Shown here piece after piece: positions 29,429 to 36,705 of a DNA stretch of 55,445 bases (positions within the stretch are counted from its first letter, which is position 1; every line of letters starts with the position of its first letter). The stretch is from Lyngbya sp. CCAP 1446/10 (GTDB lineage Bacteria; Cyanobacteriota; Cyanobacteriia; Cyanobacteriales; Microcoleaceae), in NCBI RefSeq assembly GCF_026130175.1, contig NZ_JAIGNI010000040.1:1-55445 (forward strand). Direction: 5' to 3'. The notes under the pieces are model-generated. The model made no database searches. It saw nothing but the letters and a program-made list of their open reading frames with translations, and had not been told where the DNA came from. A program made the position numbers and the translations under genes.

Positions 29429-30112
29429 GTGAGAAATGTTTCCAAATCTCAAATGCAGTGGGTGTGGAGCGTCCGGCACCGCTTGTTTGCGTCTGTTCTG
29501 TTCGCTATAGCAGTCGCTGTTTTCCTGCCGCCTCACTATTTCCTCCTGACTCGGATGCTGTGCATTTGGAACGCGGGCGCTGTCAGTTTCCTGATTTTGA
29601 CTTGGATGCTGATGCTGCAAGGCACTCCCGAACTGATGCGCCACAACGCTCAGCAGTTGGACGCTGGCCGCTTGGCTATCTTAAGTACGATCATGGCAGC
29701 GGCTTGTGCTAGCTTATTGGCGATCGTCTTCCTGCTGCGCGATACCAAAGGCTTGCCCCCAAATTTGCTATTTCTGCACTTAGGGCTTTCTGTGCTGACA
29801 ATTGTTGGCTCTTGGATGCAAGTCCACACTATTTTTACGATGCACTATGCCCACAGCTACTACGGAAACCGCAGCAAGCAGCACGGCAGCTACTCGCAGG
29901 CGAATGGTTTGGATTTTCCGGGCGACGACGAACCAGACTACAAAGATTTTTTATATTTCTCCTTTGGGATTGGGATGACTTGCCAAGTTGCAGACGTGCA
30001 GATTACTTCTCGTTCCATGAGGTATCTCGTGCTTTTTCACAGCGTGCTCTCGTTCTTTTTTAACACGGCTATTTTGGCGATGAGCGTCAATATTATTGCG
30101 GGATTGAGTTGA
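29429..30112 (+). CDS. DUF1345 integral membrane protein
   Basis: A 227-residue inner-membrane protein of the DUF1345 family (function unknown). Four to five hydrophobic helices are visible: LFASVLFAIAVAVFLP, AGAVSFLILTWMLML, LSTIMAAACASLLAIVFLL, LLFLHLGLSVLTIVGSWM and the C-terminal YLVLFHSVLSFFFNTAILAM. Between helices 4 and 5 lies the family's conserved HYAHSYYGN ... DEPDYKDFLYFSFGIGMTCQVADVQ. The GTG at 29429 is the first start giving the N-terminal MRNVSKSQMQW; an ATG eight codons on is an alternative. It is divergent from the small gene at 28995. Confidence 0.85.
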   Translation: MRNVSKSQMQWVWSVRHRLFASVLFAIAVAVFLPPHYFLLTRMLCIWNAGAVSFLILTWMLMLQGTPELMRHNAQQLDAGRLAILSTIMAAACASLLAIVFLLRDTKGLPPNLLFLHLGLSVLTIVGSWMQVHTIFTMHYAHSYYGNRSKQHGSYSQANGLDFPGDDEPDYKDFLYFSFGIGMTCQVADVQITSRSMRYLVLFHSVLSFFFNTAILAMSVNIIAGLS

Positions 30113-30361
30113 TAGGATTCAGTAGCAGATGCTGAGTTTTTTTATTGATTGGCGATCGATCTTGTTTTAGGCGCTGCTTATTGCCCGGGTTCCACAGTTA
30201 GACGAAATAAATTGTGGCTAATCACCCAAATTTGTCAAACTCAATAAAAAATGTTACTCTAATAACGAGTTATACGAAAAGTTTCCGCCTATCCACCTGA
30301 TTTGGAGTAGGGTGCGGAAACTTTCAGCCTAATAATGGTTGGGCTTGGGTTCACCTAAACT

Positions 30362-30391
30362 TTGTCTAGTTAAAATTGATAACGTTATACT
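30362..30391 (+). promoter_or_regulatory. Putative sigma-70 promoter of the HEPN gene
   Basis: TTGTCT (30362-30367) and TATACT (30386-30391) are separated by 18 bp. The -10 ends 17 bp before the ATG at 30409, so the transcript would have a very short leader. Confidence 0.45.
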
Positions 30392-30408
30392 TGATTTAAA
30401 CTTTTGCT

Positions 30409-31305
30409 ATGAGCCATACAGAATCCTCAAATATCCAACTTGAACTAAGCTTGTTAAATAATGGGCTAGATTTTATTCTCAAGGGCATAGACGAGCTTTT
30501 TGATGATGATTACGTCATGAGAGAGTATTCCAGTGCGGTTGATATTGGCACGAGTAGTTATAAGTATGGTGTTCTGAATCTTTTTTCTGGTTTTTTGCTA
30601 CTTCTTAAAGAAAGGCTTTATCGTCATACGCCAGAACTAATCTTCCAAGGTAATCTAGAAGATATAACAAACAAGGTTTCTTCAGGAAAAACTCCTAATA
30701 CCGTCGCTCTCAAGGAAGCCTTAAAAAAATTAAAAACCTATCCTGGATTTGTATTTACCGAGCGAGAGGAAAAGTTAATTAAAGATGTGCAAGATATGAG
30801 AAATAAATTTGAGCATTACACAATCTCGGTTGACAAGTACGAACTGTGGTCGCATCTATCAAAGTTTTTGGAGTTGATTGATAAGTTTCTTGTTGAGGAA
30901 CTTCACATAAATATTGAAAACTCACCGGAAGCCTTAGAACTTCAGGAAAAAATACACCAAATAGATTCAGTCTGGGAAAGAACTCAGACAGAGCGTAGAA
31001 GGCAATTTGATTTTGAAATAGACGGTATGATTGAAGAACTTAATACCTCAAGAGACCGAGTTATGCAAGAGTTAAGAACAGAGTCTTACTATAGCAATGG
31101 GGCAGATAAATTGTTAATAAGTTGCCCAGATTGCAACGAGCAAACTATGATCGTATACGAGGAGTTTAAAGGCATATGTACTAATCCAGAGTGTGGTAGT
31201 GGTTACGCTTTAACAGAATGCTTGAAATGTGAGGAGCTTACACCTGGTTATCCTTGGCAACAAAAGTTTTGCGATTCTTGTTCAAATTGGATAGATGAGC
31301 AATAG
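30409..31305 (+). CDS. HEPN-like plus double zinc-ribbon protein, unknown function
   Basis: A 298-residue soluble protein I do not recognise as a named family. Residues 1-165 are all-helical and contain MRNKFEHY (Arg131, His136), which fits the R-x4-H catalytic signature of HEPN RNases. A coiled-coil spacer (about 175-225, RTQTERRRQFDFEIDGMIEE) follows. The C-terminus has eight cysteines arranged as two zinc ribbons: C239/C242, C257/C262, C271/C274 and C288/C291. The combination suggests a nucleic-acid-binding RNase-like effector, as seen in toxin or anti-phage proteins, but this is inference. The gene is A/T-richer than its neighbours and sits next to a DUF3800 gene on the same strand, 269 bp apart. 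ATG at 30409. Confidence 0.65.
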   Translation: MSHTESSNIQLELSLLNNGLDFILKGIDELFDDDYVMREYSSAVDIGTSSYKYGVLNLFSGFLLLLKERLYRHTPELIFQGNLEDITNKVSSGKTPNTVALKEALKKLKTYPGFVFTEREEKLIKDVQDMRNKFEHYTISVDKYELWSHLSKFLELIDKFLVEELHINIENSPEALELQEKIHQIDSVWERTQTERRRQFDFEIDGMIEELNTSRDRVMQELRTESYYSNGADKLLISCPDCNEQTMIVYEEFKGICTNPECGSGYALTECLKCEELTPGYPWQQKFCDSCSNWIDEQ

Positions 31306-31450
31306 AGAAACAGTTTGAGAGTTGTGCGGGAGACAGACAACTTTTTTAACATATCTAAAATCTCATCATTCAAGTTGATTAGACTGCTTTTAACCGAATT
31401 ATTGCCAACATCATAGATACCTTGTAAAACCTGCTTTTTGCCCAAGTCCT

Positions 31451-31548
31451 CATGTTTGTTATCAAGTCAAATTCATTACGAGGATGATTTAAAAACAAGT
31501 GAAAAAAAGCAAGCAATAAGGATAGAAAAAAGTCCCTTCAACCAGAAT
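31451..31548 (+). pseudogene. Degenerate duplicate of the srx promoter and first codons
   Basis: This stretch aligns with 32694-32792, the upstream region and first 11 codons of srx: tatcaagtc, tcattacgag, atgattta and tcaaccaga are shared in order. The start codon ATG is ATA here and the predicted peptide IRIEKSPFNQ mirrors MRIEEIPLNQ. The fragment ends 26 bp before the DUF3800 start. It is a partial, non-functional copy. Confidence 0.8.
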
Positions 31549-31574
31549 ATAATAATCGTGTCAAGAAGCAAATT

Positions 31575-32435
31575 ATGGTTAACCAGTTTCGCGTCACCAA
31601 AGTTCCTAATAATGTTGAATCTGCTATTAATACGCTGGAAACCAAACCTAAAGAATTTGCTCTGTACCTTGACGAGTCTGGAAGTCCCAAACCCAGTCCC
31701 GATGACTCCTCTCCCTTCTTTGCAATGGGTGGTGTTTTGATTGAGAGGAGCAACGAAGATATGATTAATAGTCTTCTAGTTGATTTCAAGAATCGCTGGA
31801 ATATTCCTCAAAACACACCTTTACATGGCAATGAAATCCGCTCTCGAAAAAAACGCTTTGCTTGGCTAGGTAAACTCTCGGATTTAGAGCAAGAGCGTTT
31901 TATCGGAGACTTGACAAATACTATTATCAGTTGCCCCATCGTTGTTCACGGTTGTGTTGTCTCCCGCCAAGGCTACCTAAAACGTTACTTGGAAATCTAC
32001 GGCGAAAATACTTGGGAAATGATGAAAAGTGCCTTTTCAATTGTAGTGGAACGTGCAGCCAAATACGCATCACTCAGAAACGGTACACTGATGGTCTATT
32101 TTGAAGCAGCAGGTAAAACAGAAGACAGACTACTTAAGCAATACTTTAATGAGTTGCGATCGCAAGGTAATCCTTTCGATCTCAACCGATCTAGTCAATA
32201 CTCACCATTATCTAACACGGATTTTTCGATACTGCTCCGCGGTATAGATAGCAAAACAAAAAATAACCTAGTAATGCAACTAACTGACTTGTGTTTATAC
32301 CCAGTTGCGCGCAGTCAAGACCAGCCGGATAATCGAGCATTCTTATCTTTGAAAGAAGAAAATTTATTGGTAGACTGCGACCTAGAGCCTAGTCTGATAC
32401 CTGAATTAGGTATTAAATACTATTGCTTTGATTAA
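31575..32435 (+). CDS. DUF3800 protein (predicted RNase H-like fold)
   Basis: A 286-residue protein of the DUF3800 family. The hallmark DESG lies in LYLDESGSPKP (Asp33-Gly36), followed by FFAMGGVLI. A mid-protein LHGNEIRS (His84, Glu87) and a late VMQLTDLCLYPVAR supply further conserved polar and acidic positions expected of an RNase H-like active site. The family has no settled function; members occur in mobile and defence-type neighbourhoods. The gene is bracketed by two copies of the srx 5' region and may be transcribed from the duplicated srx promoter. ATG at 31575; A/T-richer than flanking housekeeping genes, consistent with acquisition. Confidence 0.82.
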   Translation: MVNQFRVTKVPNNVESAINTLETKPKEFALYLDESGSPKPSPDDSSPFFAMGGVLIERSNEDMINSLLVDFKNRWNIPQNTPLHGNEIRSRKKRFAWLGKLSDLEQERFIGDLTNTIISCPIVVHGCVVSRQGYLKRYLEIYGENTWEMMKSAFSIVVERAAKYASLRNGTLMVYFEAAGKTEDRLLKQYFNELRSQGNPFDLNRSSQYSPLSNTDFSILLRGIDSKTKNNLVMQLTDLCLYPVARSQDQPDNRAFLSLKEENLLVDCDLEPSLIPELGIKYYCFD

Positions 32436-32438
32436 CCA

Positions 32439-32509
32439 TAAAAACAGCAAAACCGCCTCTTCAGCGGTTATGATGCGGCAGTCATAACGACTACCCCTAG
32501 GCTTTGCCT
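32439..32509 (-). ncRNA. Candidate small RNA convergent to the DUF3800 gene, about 70 nt
   Basis: On the minus strand a promoter (TTGACG, 17 bp, TATAAT) is followed about 7 bp later by the expected start near 32509. Folding by eye gives AGGC-AAA-GCCT, then GTTATGA (32488-32482) pairing with TCATAAC (32473-32467) around an 8-nt loop. A terminator stem AACCGC/GCGGTT (32469-32464, 32456-32451) follows, with the U-rich tail TTTTGCTGTTTTT. The second stem and the terminator share three bases, so they could be alternatives. No reading frame is present. The RNA is unidentified. Confidence 0.6.
32440..32469 (-). terminator. Intrinsic terminator of the small RNA
   Basis: A 6-bp stem with 7-nt loop is followed on the minus strand by TTTTGCTGTTTTT. 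The U tract is only on that strand, so it serves leftward transcription and ends right at the DUF3800 stop codon. Confidence 0.7.
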
Positions 32510-32515
32510 AATAAA

Positions 32516-32544
32516 ATTATAACTTTAGGGCATTCAAACGTCAA
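32516..32544 (-). promoter_or_regulatory. Sigma-70 promoter of the small RNA
   Basis: TTGACG (complement of 32539-32544) and TATAAT (complement of 32516-32521) are separated by exactly 17 bp. No protein frame follows on this strand, which points to a non-coding transcript. Confidence 0.7.
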
Positions 32545-32759
32545 GACACGGACAATGAATTGAGCTACCCAGGTGATGGGAAGGAATTTTTAATGCTGAT
32601 TTTCCCACCCAAAGCCGATCGCCCTCTATCCCCCGACACTACTGCAAACGGGCGATCGCACGCCCCCGTTCTCCCAATCTCAAAATTTCCTGACATTTTT
32701 TGTATCAAGTCGAAGTCATTACGAGTATGATTTAACTATAAGCAAAAAAGAAAGCCGCC
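32545..32759. other. srx upstream region
   Basis: This is the region between the small-RNA promoter and srx. A dyad tcat-tacgag-tatga (about 32713-32727), whose arms TCAT/ATGA are kept in the duplicate at 31451-31548, is a candidate operator. A tatgat 34 bp before the ATG could be a -10. Otherwise nothing is seen. Confidence 0.4.
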
Positions 32760-33020
32760 ATGAGGATCGAAGAAATTCCCCTCAACCAGATTCGCCGCCC
32801 CTTGCCGCGAGTCAACGACCAAACCAAAGTAGCCGCCCTCATGGAATCCATCCGCGAGGTAGGTTTAAACGAACCCATCGACGTGCTAGAAGTAGATGGC
32901 AAGTATTACGGATTTTCCGGCTGCCACCGCTACGAAGCTTGCCAGCGTCTCGGTTTAGAAACTATCCCGTGTAAAATCCGCCGAGCTCCCCGTTCTGTGT
33001 TGCAGATGCACCTAGCTTGA
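32760..33020 (+). CDS. srx: Sulfiredoxin
   Basis: An 86-residue sulfiredoxin with a ParB-like fold, which reduces over-oxidised (sulfinic acid) 2-Cys peroxiredoxin using ATP. The active-site motif is FSGCHRYEAC with catalytic Cys54; N-terminal RIEEIPLNQIRRPLPRVND and KVAALMESIREVGLNEPI fit the family. ATG at 32760. It is followed after 57 bp by dps, forming a peroxide-defence pair. A partial duplicate of its 5' end lies at 31451-31548. Confidence 0.92.
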   Translation: MRIEEIPLNQIRRPLPRVNDQTKVAALMESIREVGLNEPIDVLEVDGKYYGFSGCHRYEACQRLGLETIPCKIRRAPRSVLQMHLA

Positions 33021-33077
33021 GCAATTCATCACAGGCAAATATTCGATCGACAATCACCACTCACAACCTAAAAACCT

Positions 33078-33629
33078 ATGACTACCAACAACCACAAACA
33101 ACATCTGTACCCGACCCGCATCGATATGCCAGTCGCCACCCGCACTCAAGTAGTCGGGCTGCTCAACGCCACGCTGGCCACGACTCTAGACTTAAAAACT
33201 CAAGTCAAGCAAGCTCACTGGAACGTCAAAGGCATGGATTTCTACCAGTTGCACTTGTTATTTGACGAAATGGCGGGGGAACTCGAAGAATACGTTGATA
33301 CCGTTGCCGAACGGATCACAGCTTTGGGCGCTTTGGCTGTCGGAACAGCCCGCACAGCCGCCGCAGATTCGATCCTGCCAGAATTTCCTTTCGACATCCT
33401 AGACGGCAAGGAATACGTCACTGCTTTGGCCGATCGCTACGCACCCTATGCCAAACACCTGCGAGTCGCGATCGACAAAGCAGGCGAACTCGGCGATGCT
33501 GATACCGCCGACTTGTACACGGAAATTTCGCGGACAATTGACAAGCGTTTGTGGTTCCTAGAAGCGCATTTGCAAGGTTCTGCCACAACTGCAACCGCAG
33601 CCGTCCGCGAACAAGTTGCCGTAAAATAG
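33078..33629 (+). CDS. dps: Dps-family DNA-protection ferritin
   Basis: A 183-residue Dps protein that oxidises and stores iron with hydrogen peroxide and shields DNA. The intersubunit ferroxidase ligands are in place: His47 in AHWNVKG, His59 in QLHLLFDEM, and Asp74 and Glu78 in YVDTVAERI. Length and the N-terminal tail (TNNHKQHLYPTRIDMP) match cyanobacterial dodecameric Dps. It lies directly downstream of srx on the same strand, probably one transcription unit. ATG at 33078; a short frame overlapping it at 33017-33265 is out of frame and not real. Confidence 0.93.
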   Translation: MTTNNHKQHLYPTRIDMPVATRTQVVGLLNATLATTLDLKTQVKQAHWNVKGMDFYQLHLLFDEMAGELEEYVDTVAERITALGALAVGTARTAAADSILPEFPFDILDGKEYVTALADRYAPYAKHLRVAIDKAGELGDADTADLYTEISRTIDKRLWFLEAHLQGSATTATAAVREQVAVK

Positions 33630-33728
33630 CCACAAAAACTCTTGTGGGGTTGGCTTCTAGCCCGCCACAGGCAAGATGCCTGTGCCACAAAAACTCTGAT
33701 GGGGCGGGCCGAAAAGCCCGCCCCAAAG
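33630..33728 (+). terminator. Hairpin-rich repeat after dps
   Basis: Two related units (cacaaaaactcttgtgggg and cacaaaaactctgatgggg) each precede a hairpin. CACAGGCA/TGCCTGTG (33666-33684) has a 3-nt loop, and GGGGCGGGC/GCCCGCCCC (33701-33724) has a 6-nt loop. They probably terminate srx-dps, although no U tract follows. Similar text occurs near 45019-45090. Confidence 0.55.
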
Positions 33729-33799
33729 ATGTATTTCCTTAAGGCTCCCGACAGTTTACGATCGAGAATATGTCCATTTATTAATTTGGATGAATTTTC

Positions 33800-34432
33800 G
33801 TGGCAGCTAATATTCCTGATTATGCTCCTCAACTGCAACGCCTGATGCAACAAGCCGGGATTTCGAGCGATCGAGAACTCAGCCAAAAAGCAGGAGTTCC
33901 CGAAATTCAGCTCAGCCGTCTGCGGCGCGGCTTAGCTTTGAAAACCCGAGCCGACATCCTGCTCAAAATTAGTCAAGCTTTGCAAATTTCCTTAACCGAA
34001 CTGCTCGCAACCTTGGCCCCAGACTATGTAGAGTTAGAACCGCCCGCACCGACAGCCCTAGAACAAGAATATCAGCGCCTCCAAGCTTCGATCGCACAAC
34101 AGCGATCGTCTTTGATGCAGGAATTCCAACTTGCTAGCGTGCAAATTTTAGAATCTTGGATGTTGCAGTGGCCGACGGCTGCCAGCAAAGCTCAGGAAAA
34201 TCACCATTTGCCAGCCCAGAAACTGCTGCCGTTGCTGCGCCCCGTCGAGCAGTTATTGCAGCATTGGGGCATAGAGTCGATCGCCCCAGTCGGAGCCGAA
34301 ATTCCCTACAACTGGCAACAACATCAACTCCTCGAAGGAACAGCCCAGCCCGGAGAACCCGTCAAAGTCCGCTACACAGGCTACACACAAGGCGACAAAC
34401 TCCTCTACCGCGCCAAAGTTAGCCCAGTTTGA
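33800..34432 (+). CDS. HTH-domain protein with GrpE-like C-terminus
   Basis: A 210-residue protein with an N-terminal XRE-type helix-turn-helix (about residues 10-65: ISSDRELSQKAGVPEIQLSRLRRG) that could bind DNA. It continues through a coiled coil (about 85-110) into a C-terminal domain resembling the GrpE beta domain (HWGIESIAPVGAEIPYNWQQHQ ... VRYTGYTQGDKLLYRAKVSPV). GrpE is the nucleotide-exchange factor for DnaK. A fusion of this type is found in cyanobacteria; its role is unknown. GTG at 33800 is the only suitable start. No dnaK or dnaJ is adjacent. Confidence 0.75.
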   Translation: MAANIPDYAPQLQRLMQQAGISSDRELSQKAGVPEIQLSRLRRGLALKTRADILLKISQALQISLTELLATLAPDYVELEPPAPTALEQEYQRLQASIAQQRSSLMQEFQLASVQILESWMLQWPTAASKAQENHHLPAQKLLPLLRPVEQLLQHWGIESIAPVGAEIPYNWQQHQLLEGTAQPGEPVKVRYTGYTQGDKLLYRAKVSPV

Positions 34433-34591
34433 TTAATAGCAGAAGGTATTCGGCAGAACAAAGATTGTCCCCCTCTCAACATTCACTCCCGGCGAAGCGC
34501 TGCGAGTCTGATCAGCGTTCCGATCCGCGACGATCACCATCTCTTGCACTCAAAAATATTCTCCCGCTCTGGGACTTTCCCTTTCTCTTAT

Positions 34592-34621
34592 TTGGATCGG
34601 AGTCCGTCTCGCAGCTATACT
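34592..34621 (+). promoter_or_regulatory. Putative promoter of the STAS gene
   Basis: TTGGAT (34592-34597) and TATACT (34616-34621) are 18 bp apart, 43 bp before the ATG at 34665. An imperfect hairpin ctagcc/ggctag follows in the leader. Confidence 0.4.
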
Positions 34622-34664
34622 AGCCCTAGTCTGGCTAGAAATTCTGACATTAACACCGCAAAAT

Positions 34665-34991
34665 ATGAGTCCTGTAGTTAAAATTATTCAGCCCTCTGGC
34701 ATTTTAGACGGCACCAAGGCAAGTCAATTCCGCCAAGAGATTAGCGACCTAGTGGAAGCGGGAGCCGATGTGGTATTGATAGACTTCACTGATGTGACAT
34801 TTATGGATAGTTCTGGTTTGGGCGCTTTAGTCTTGGCGCTCAAAACAGTCCGGGCCGCTGGGAGTCAATTAGTCGTCTGTTCTATCAACGAGCAAATCCG
34901 CATCTTATTTGAACTCACCAGCATGGATCGAGTTTTCGAGATATTTGTGACCCGCGATGCTTTTAATAGCAAAATTCTCTCTACCAGTTAA
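34665..34991 (+). CDS. STAS-domain anti-sigma factor antagonist
   Basis: A 108-residue single STAS domain like SpoIIAA/RsbV. The phospho-acceptor serine is Ser49 in VTFMDSSGLGALVLAL. In partner switching the unphosphorylated form binds the anti-sigma kinase and releases its target; phosphorylation by that kinase blocks it and a PP2C phosphatase reverses it. A PP2C gene (35048, convergent) and an RsbW-like kinase gene (36706) are within 2 kb, which supports that role. No sigma factor gene is visible, so the final target is unknown. ATG at 34665. Confidence 0.9.
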   Translation: MSPVVKIIQPSGILDGTKASQFRQEISDLVEAGADVVLIDFTDVTFMDSSGLGALVLALKTVRAAGSQLVVCSINEQIRILFELTSMDRVFEIFVTRDAFNSKILSTS

Positions 34992-35047
34992 CTTTTTTGG
35001 CTGCTGCCTTCTTGCTATTTGGTCGCAGATGTGCTGCAAGAGGTCAG

Positions 35048-36184
35048 CTAGCCAAAGTTCACCTTGAGTAAAGACCAATCATCATCAAAAACTGCTTTAG
35101 CGTTCAACTTTAGAATGTAGTTCAAAACCAGTTCTAACTGGTCGGCACTTGCACCGTTGTAAGCTGCTAGCAGGTCGATGAAAGGGTCAAGCCCCCAGAT
35201 ATTGCCGTCAGGTTGGTGGATCTCGTATACCCCGTCGCTAAAGATGTAGAGAGTGCTCAAATCCTCGACATCGCAGCAATTATCGACATAGGGGGCGTCG
35301 GGGAACATCCCGACTGGCATTCCGGGGGTTTTTAATCGCTGGATTTTAGCCGTGCTCGCAGGAGACTGGGAAATCAACACGGCCGGGGGATGGCCGGCGC
35401 TGGCGTAAGTTAGCTGGCGAGTAATGCGGTTGTAAACGCCATACCAGATGGTGAAATATTTGTCATTTTGGTAGCTCATCTGGAAGGTGGTGTTGAGGGC
35501 CCGCAAAACGTCGCTGGGTTTGTAGTAGTCTATGTTGGGGAGCGTGCGCGATCGCAGCAAATTCAGCACGGCCACAGAAGGCAGCGCCGCCCGCAAACCG
35601 TGACCGGCTACGTCGAGCAAGTAAATCGCCAAATAATCGGCATCCAGCCAGTTGTAGTCGAAGCAATCTCCCCCTAACTGCCGGGAGGGAATGAATTTTG
35701 CCTCGATGCTGAAAGGTTCCGTCATCGGATCTGGCAGCAGCGATTGCACGTACTCCGCCGCCTCGGCTAATTCTGCTTCCAGATTTTGCTTGGCAATTTT
35801 TAAATCTCGGCTGAGTTGGTGCAGCCGCAATCCCGCGCGTACTCTCGCCTGCAATTCGTTGAGCTCGATCGGCTTTGAGATAAAATCGTCGGCACCGGCG
35901 TCGAGCCCTTTGACTCGATCGGCGATCGAACCCAAAGAAGTCAACAAAAAGAATTGTGTAGTTGACAGATCTGGATCTGCCTTAACTCGACGGCAAACAT
36001 CTATGCCCGTCAAGCGTGGCATGATCCAATCGCAAATTATCAGGGCCGGACGCAATTTTTGCGCCTGGGCTACACCGTCTTCGCCATTACTTGCTACTGT
36101 CACTTCGTAACCCTGTTTTTTCAGGGTTCTTCTCAGCAGTTCTTGAACAGCCGTATCATCGTCAATAACCAGAATTTGAAACAT
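35048..36184 (-). CDS. Response regulator with SpoIIE/PP2C phosphatase output
   Basis: A 378-residue RsbU/RssB-like protein. Residues 1-120 are a receiver with phospho-acceptor Asp52 in ALIICDWIMPRLTG, acidic IDDDTA and Lys in DDFISKPIEL. A short coiled coil (DLKIAKQNLEAELAEAAEYVQ) links to a PP2C domain (about 165-378) with metal-site motifs LGGDCFDY, LLDVAGHGLRAAL, LYIFSDGVYE and the final FDDDWSLL. It should dephosphorylate a phospho-STAS antagonist, most simply the one encoded convergently at 34665, under control of an upstream histidine kinase not seen here. ATG at 36184. Confidence 0.92.
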   Translation of the reverse strand: MFQILVIDDDTAVQELLRRTLKKQGYEVTVASNGEDGVAQAQKLRPALIICDWIMPRLTGIDVCRRVKADPDLSTTQFFLLTSLGSIADRVKGLDAGADDFISKPIELNELQARVRAGLRLHQLSRDLKIAKQNLEAELAEAAEYVQSLLPDPMTEPFSIEAKFIPSRQLGGDCFDYNWLDADYLAIYLLDVAGHGLRAALPSVAVLNLLRSRTLPNIDYYKPSDVLRALNTTFQMSYQNDKYFTIWYGVYNRITRQLTYASAGHPPAVLISQSPASTAKIQRLKTPGMPVGMFPDAPYVDNCCDVEDLSTLYIFSDGVYEIHQPDGNIWGLDPFIDLLAAYNGASADQLELVLNYILKLNAKAVFDDDWSLLKVNFG

Positions 36185-36705
36185 GGCACTCAGGTACTAC
36201 AAGTCTTTCAAGGTCTGGGGGTCATTAAAAATATATCTTATCAGCGCGCTTGTCTGAGATAGAGTATAGTTTATTGACATCGCTTTTCAGGTAAATACTT
36301 TTTCCTGCCAGCCATTGAGTTCTATTTACGTTGAAATTTGATGGAAATTTGGTCGCGATCGAACTTCACCCCCAGTTTATACTCAGAATATAAACTTTGA
36401 TGGACTTTTTTGGGCAGCAGGGCCGAATTGACATCTGGGCGGGACTTCTGGTATCATAAATAGCTGATTAGTGGATTTGACGTTTACTTTGCTGGTCGCA
36501 AAAGCTAGTCTTATAAAACTCCCATTCAATTTTGCCCGGTTTGACATTGCCCGCAGCCGATCGAGAATGTGGAAAATGACGCTGCCTGTGAATAACTCCG
36601 ATGGGTGATGTTGGCCCGGCTTTTGGCAAAAAAGTTAAAAACGTAAAGTACAGGCAATAAAATATTTGCCTCTATTTTATAAAACTATAATTTCAGTGGC
36701 AGAGC
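36185..36705. other. Divergent intergenic region, 520 bp
   Basis: This region separates the receiver-PP2C gene (minus) from the anti-sigma kinase gene (plus). A TTGACA near 36542 with a weak agaatg 17 bp on is a possible promoter for the kinase. Otherwise the sequence shows no gene or repeat. Confidence 0.45.

Noticed and set aside
31248..31445. 65-codon minus-strand frame between HEPN and DUF3800 genes
   Set aside because: It starts with TTG, overlaps the zinc-ribbon coding region of the HEPN gene and has no known family. It could be a remnant, but the evidence is too thin.
32545..32600. Resemblance of gggtagctcaattcattgtccgtgtcttgac (minus strand) to a tRNA D-arm and anticodon arm
   Set aside because: The rest of a tRNA cloverleaf (acceptor stem, TpsiC arm) is missing; the similarity stops within about 30 bases.
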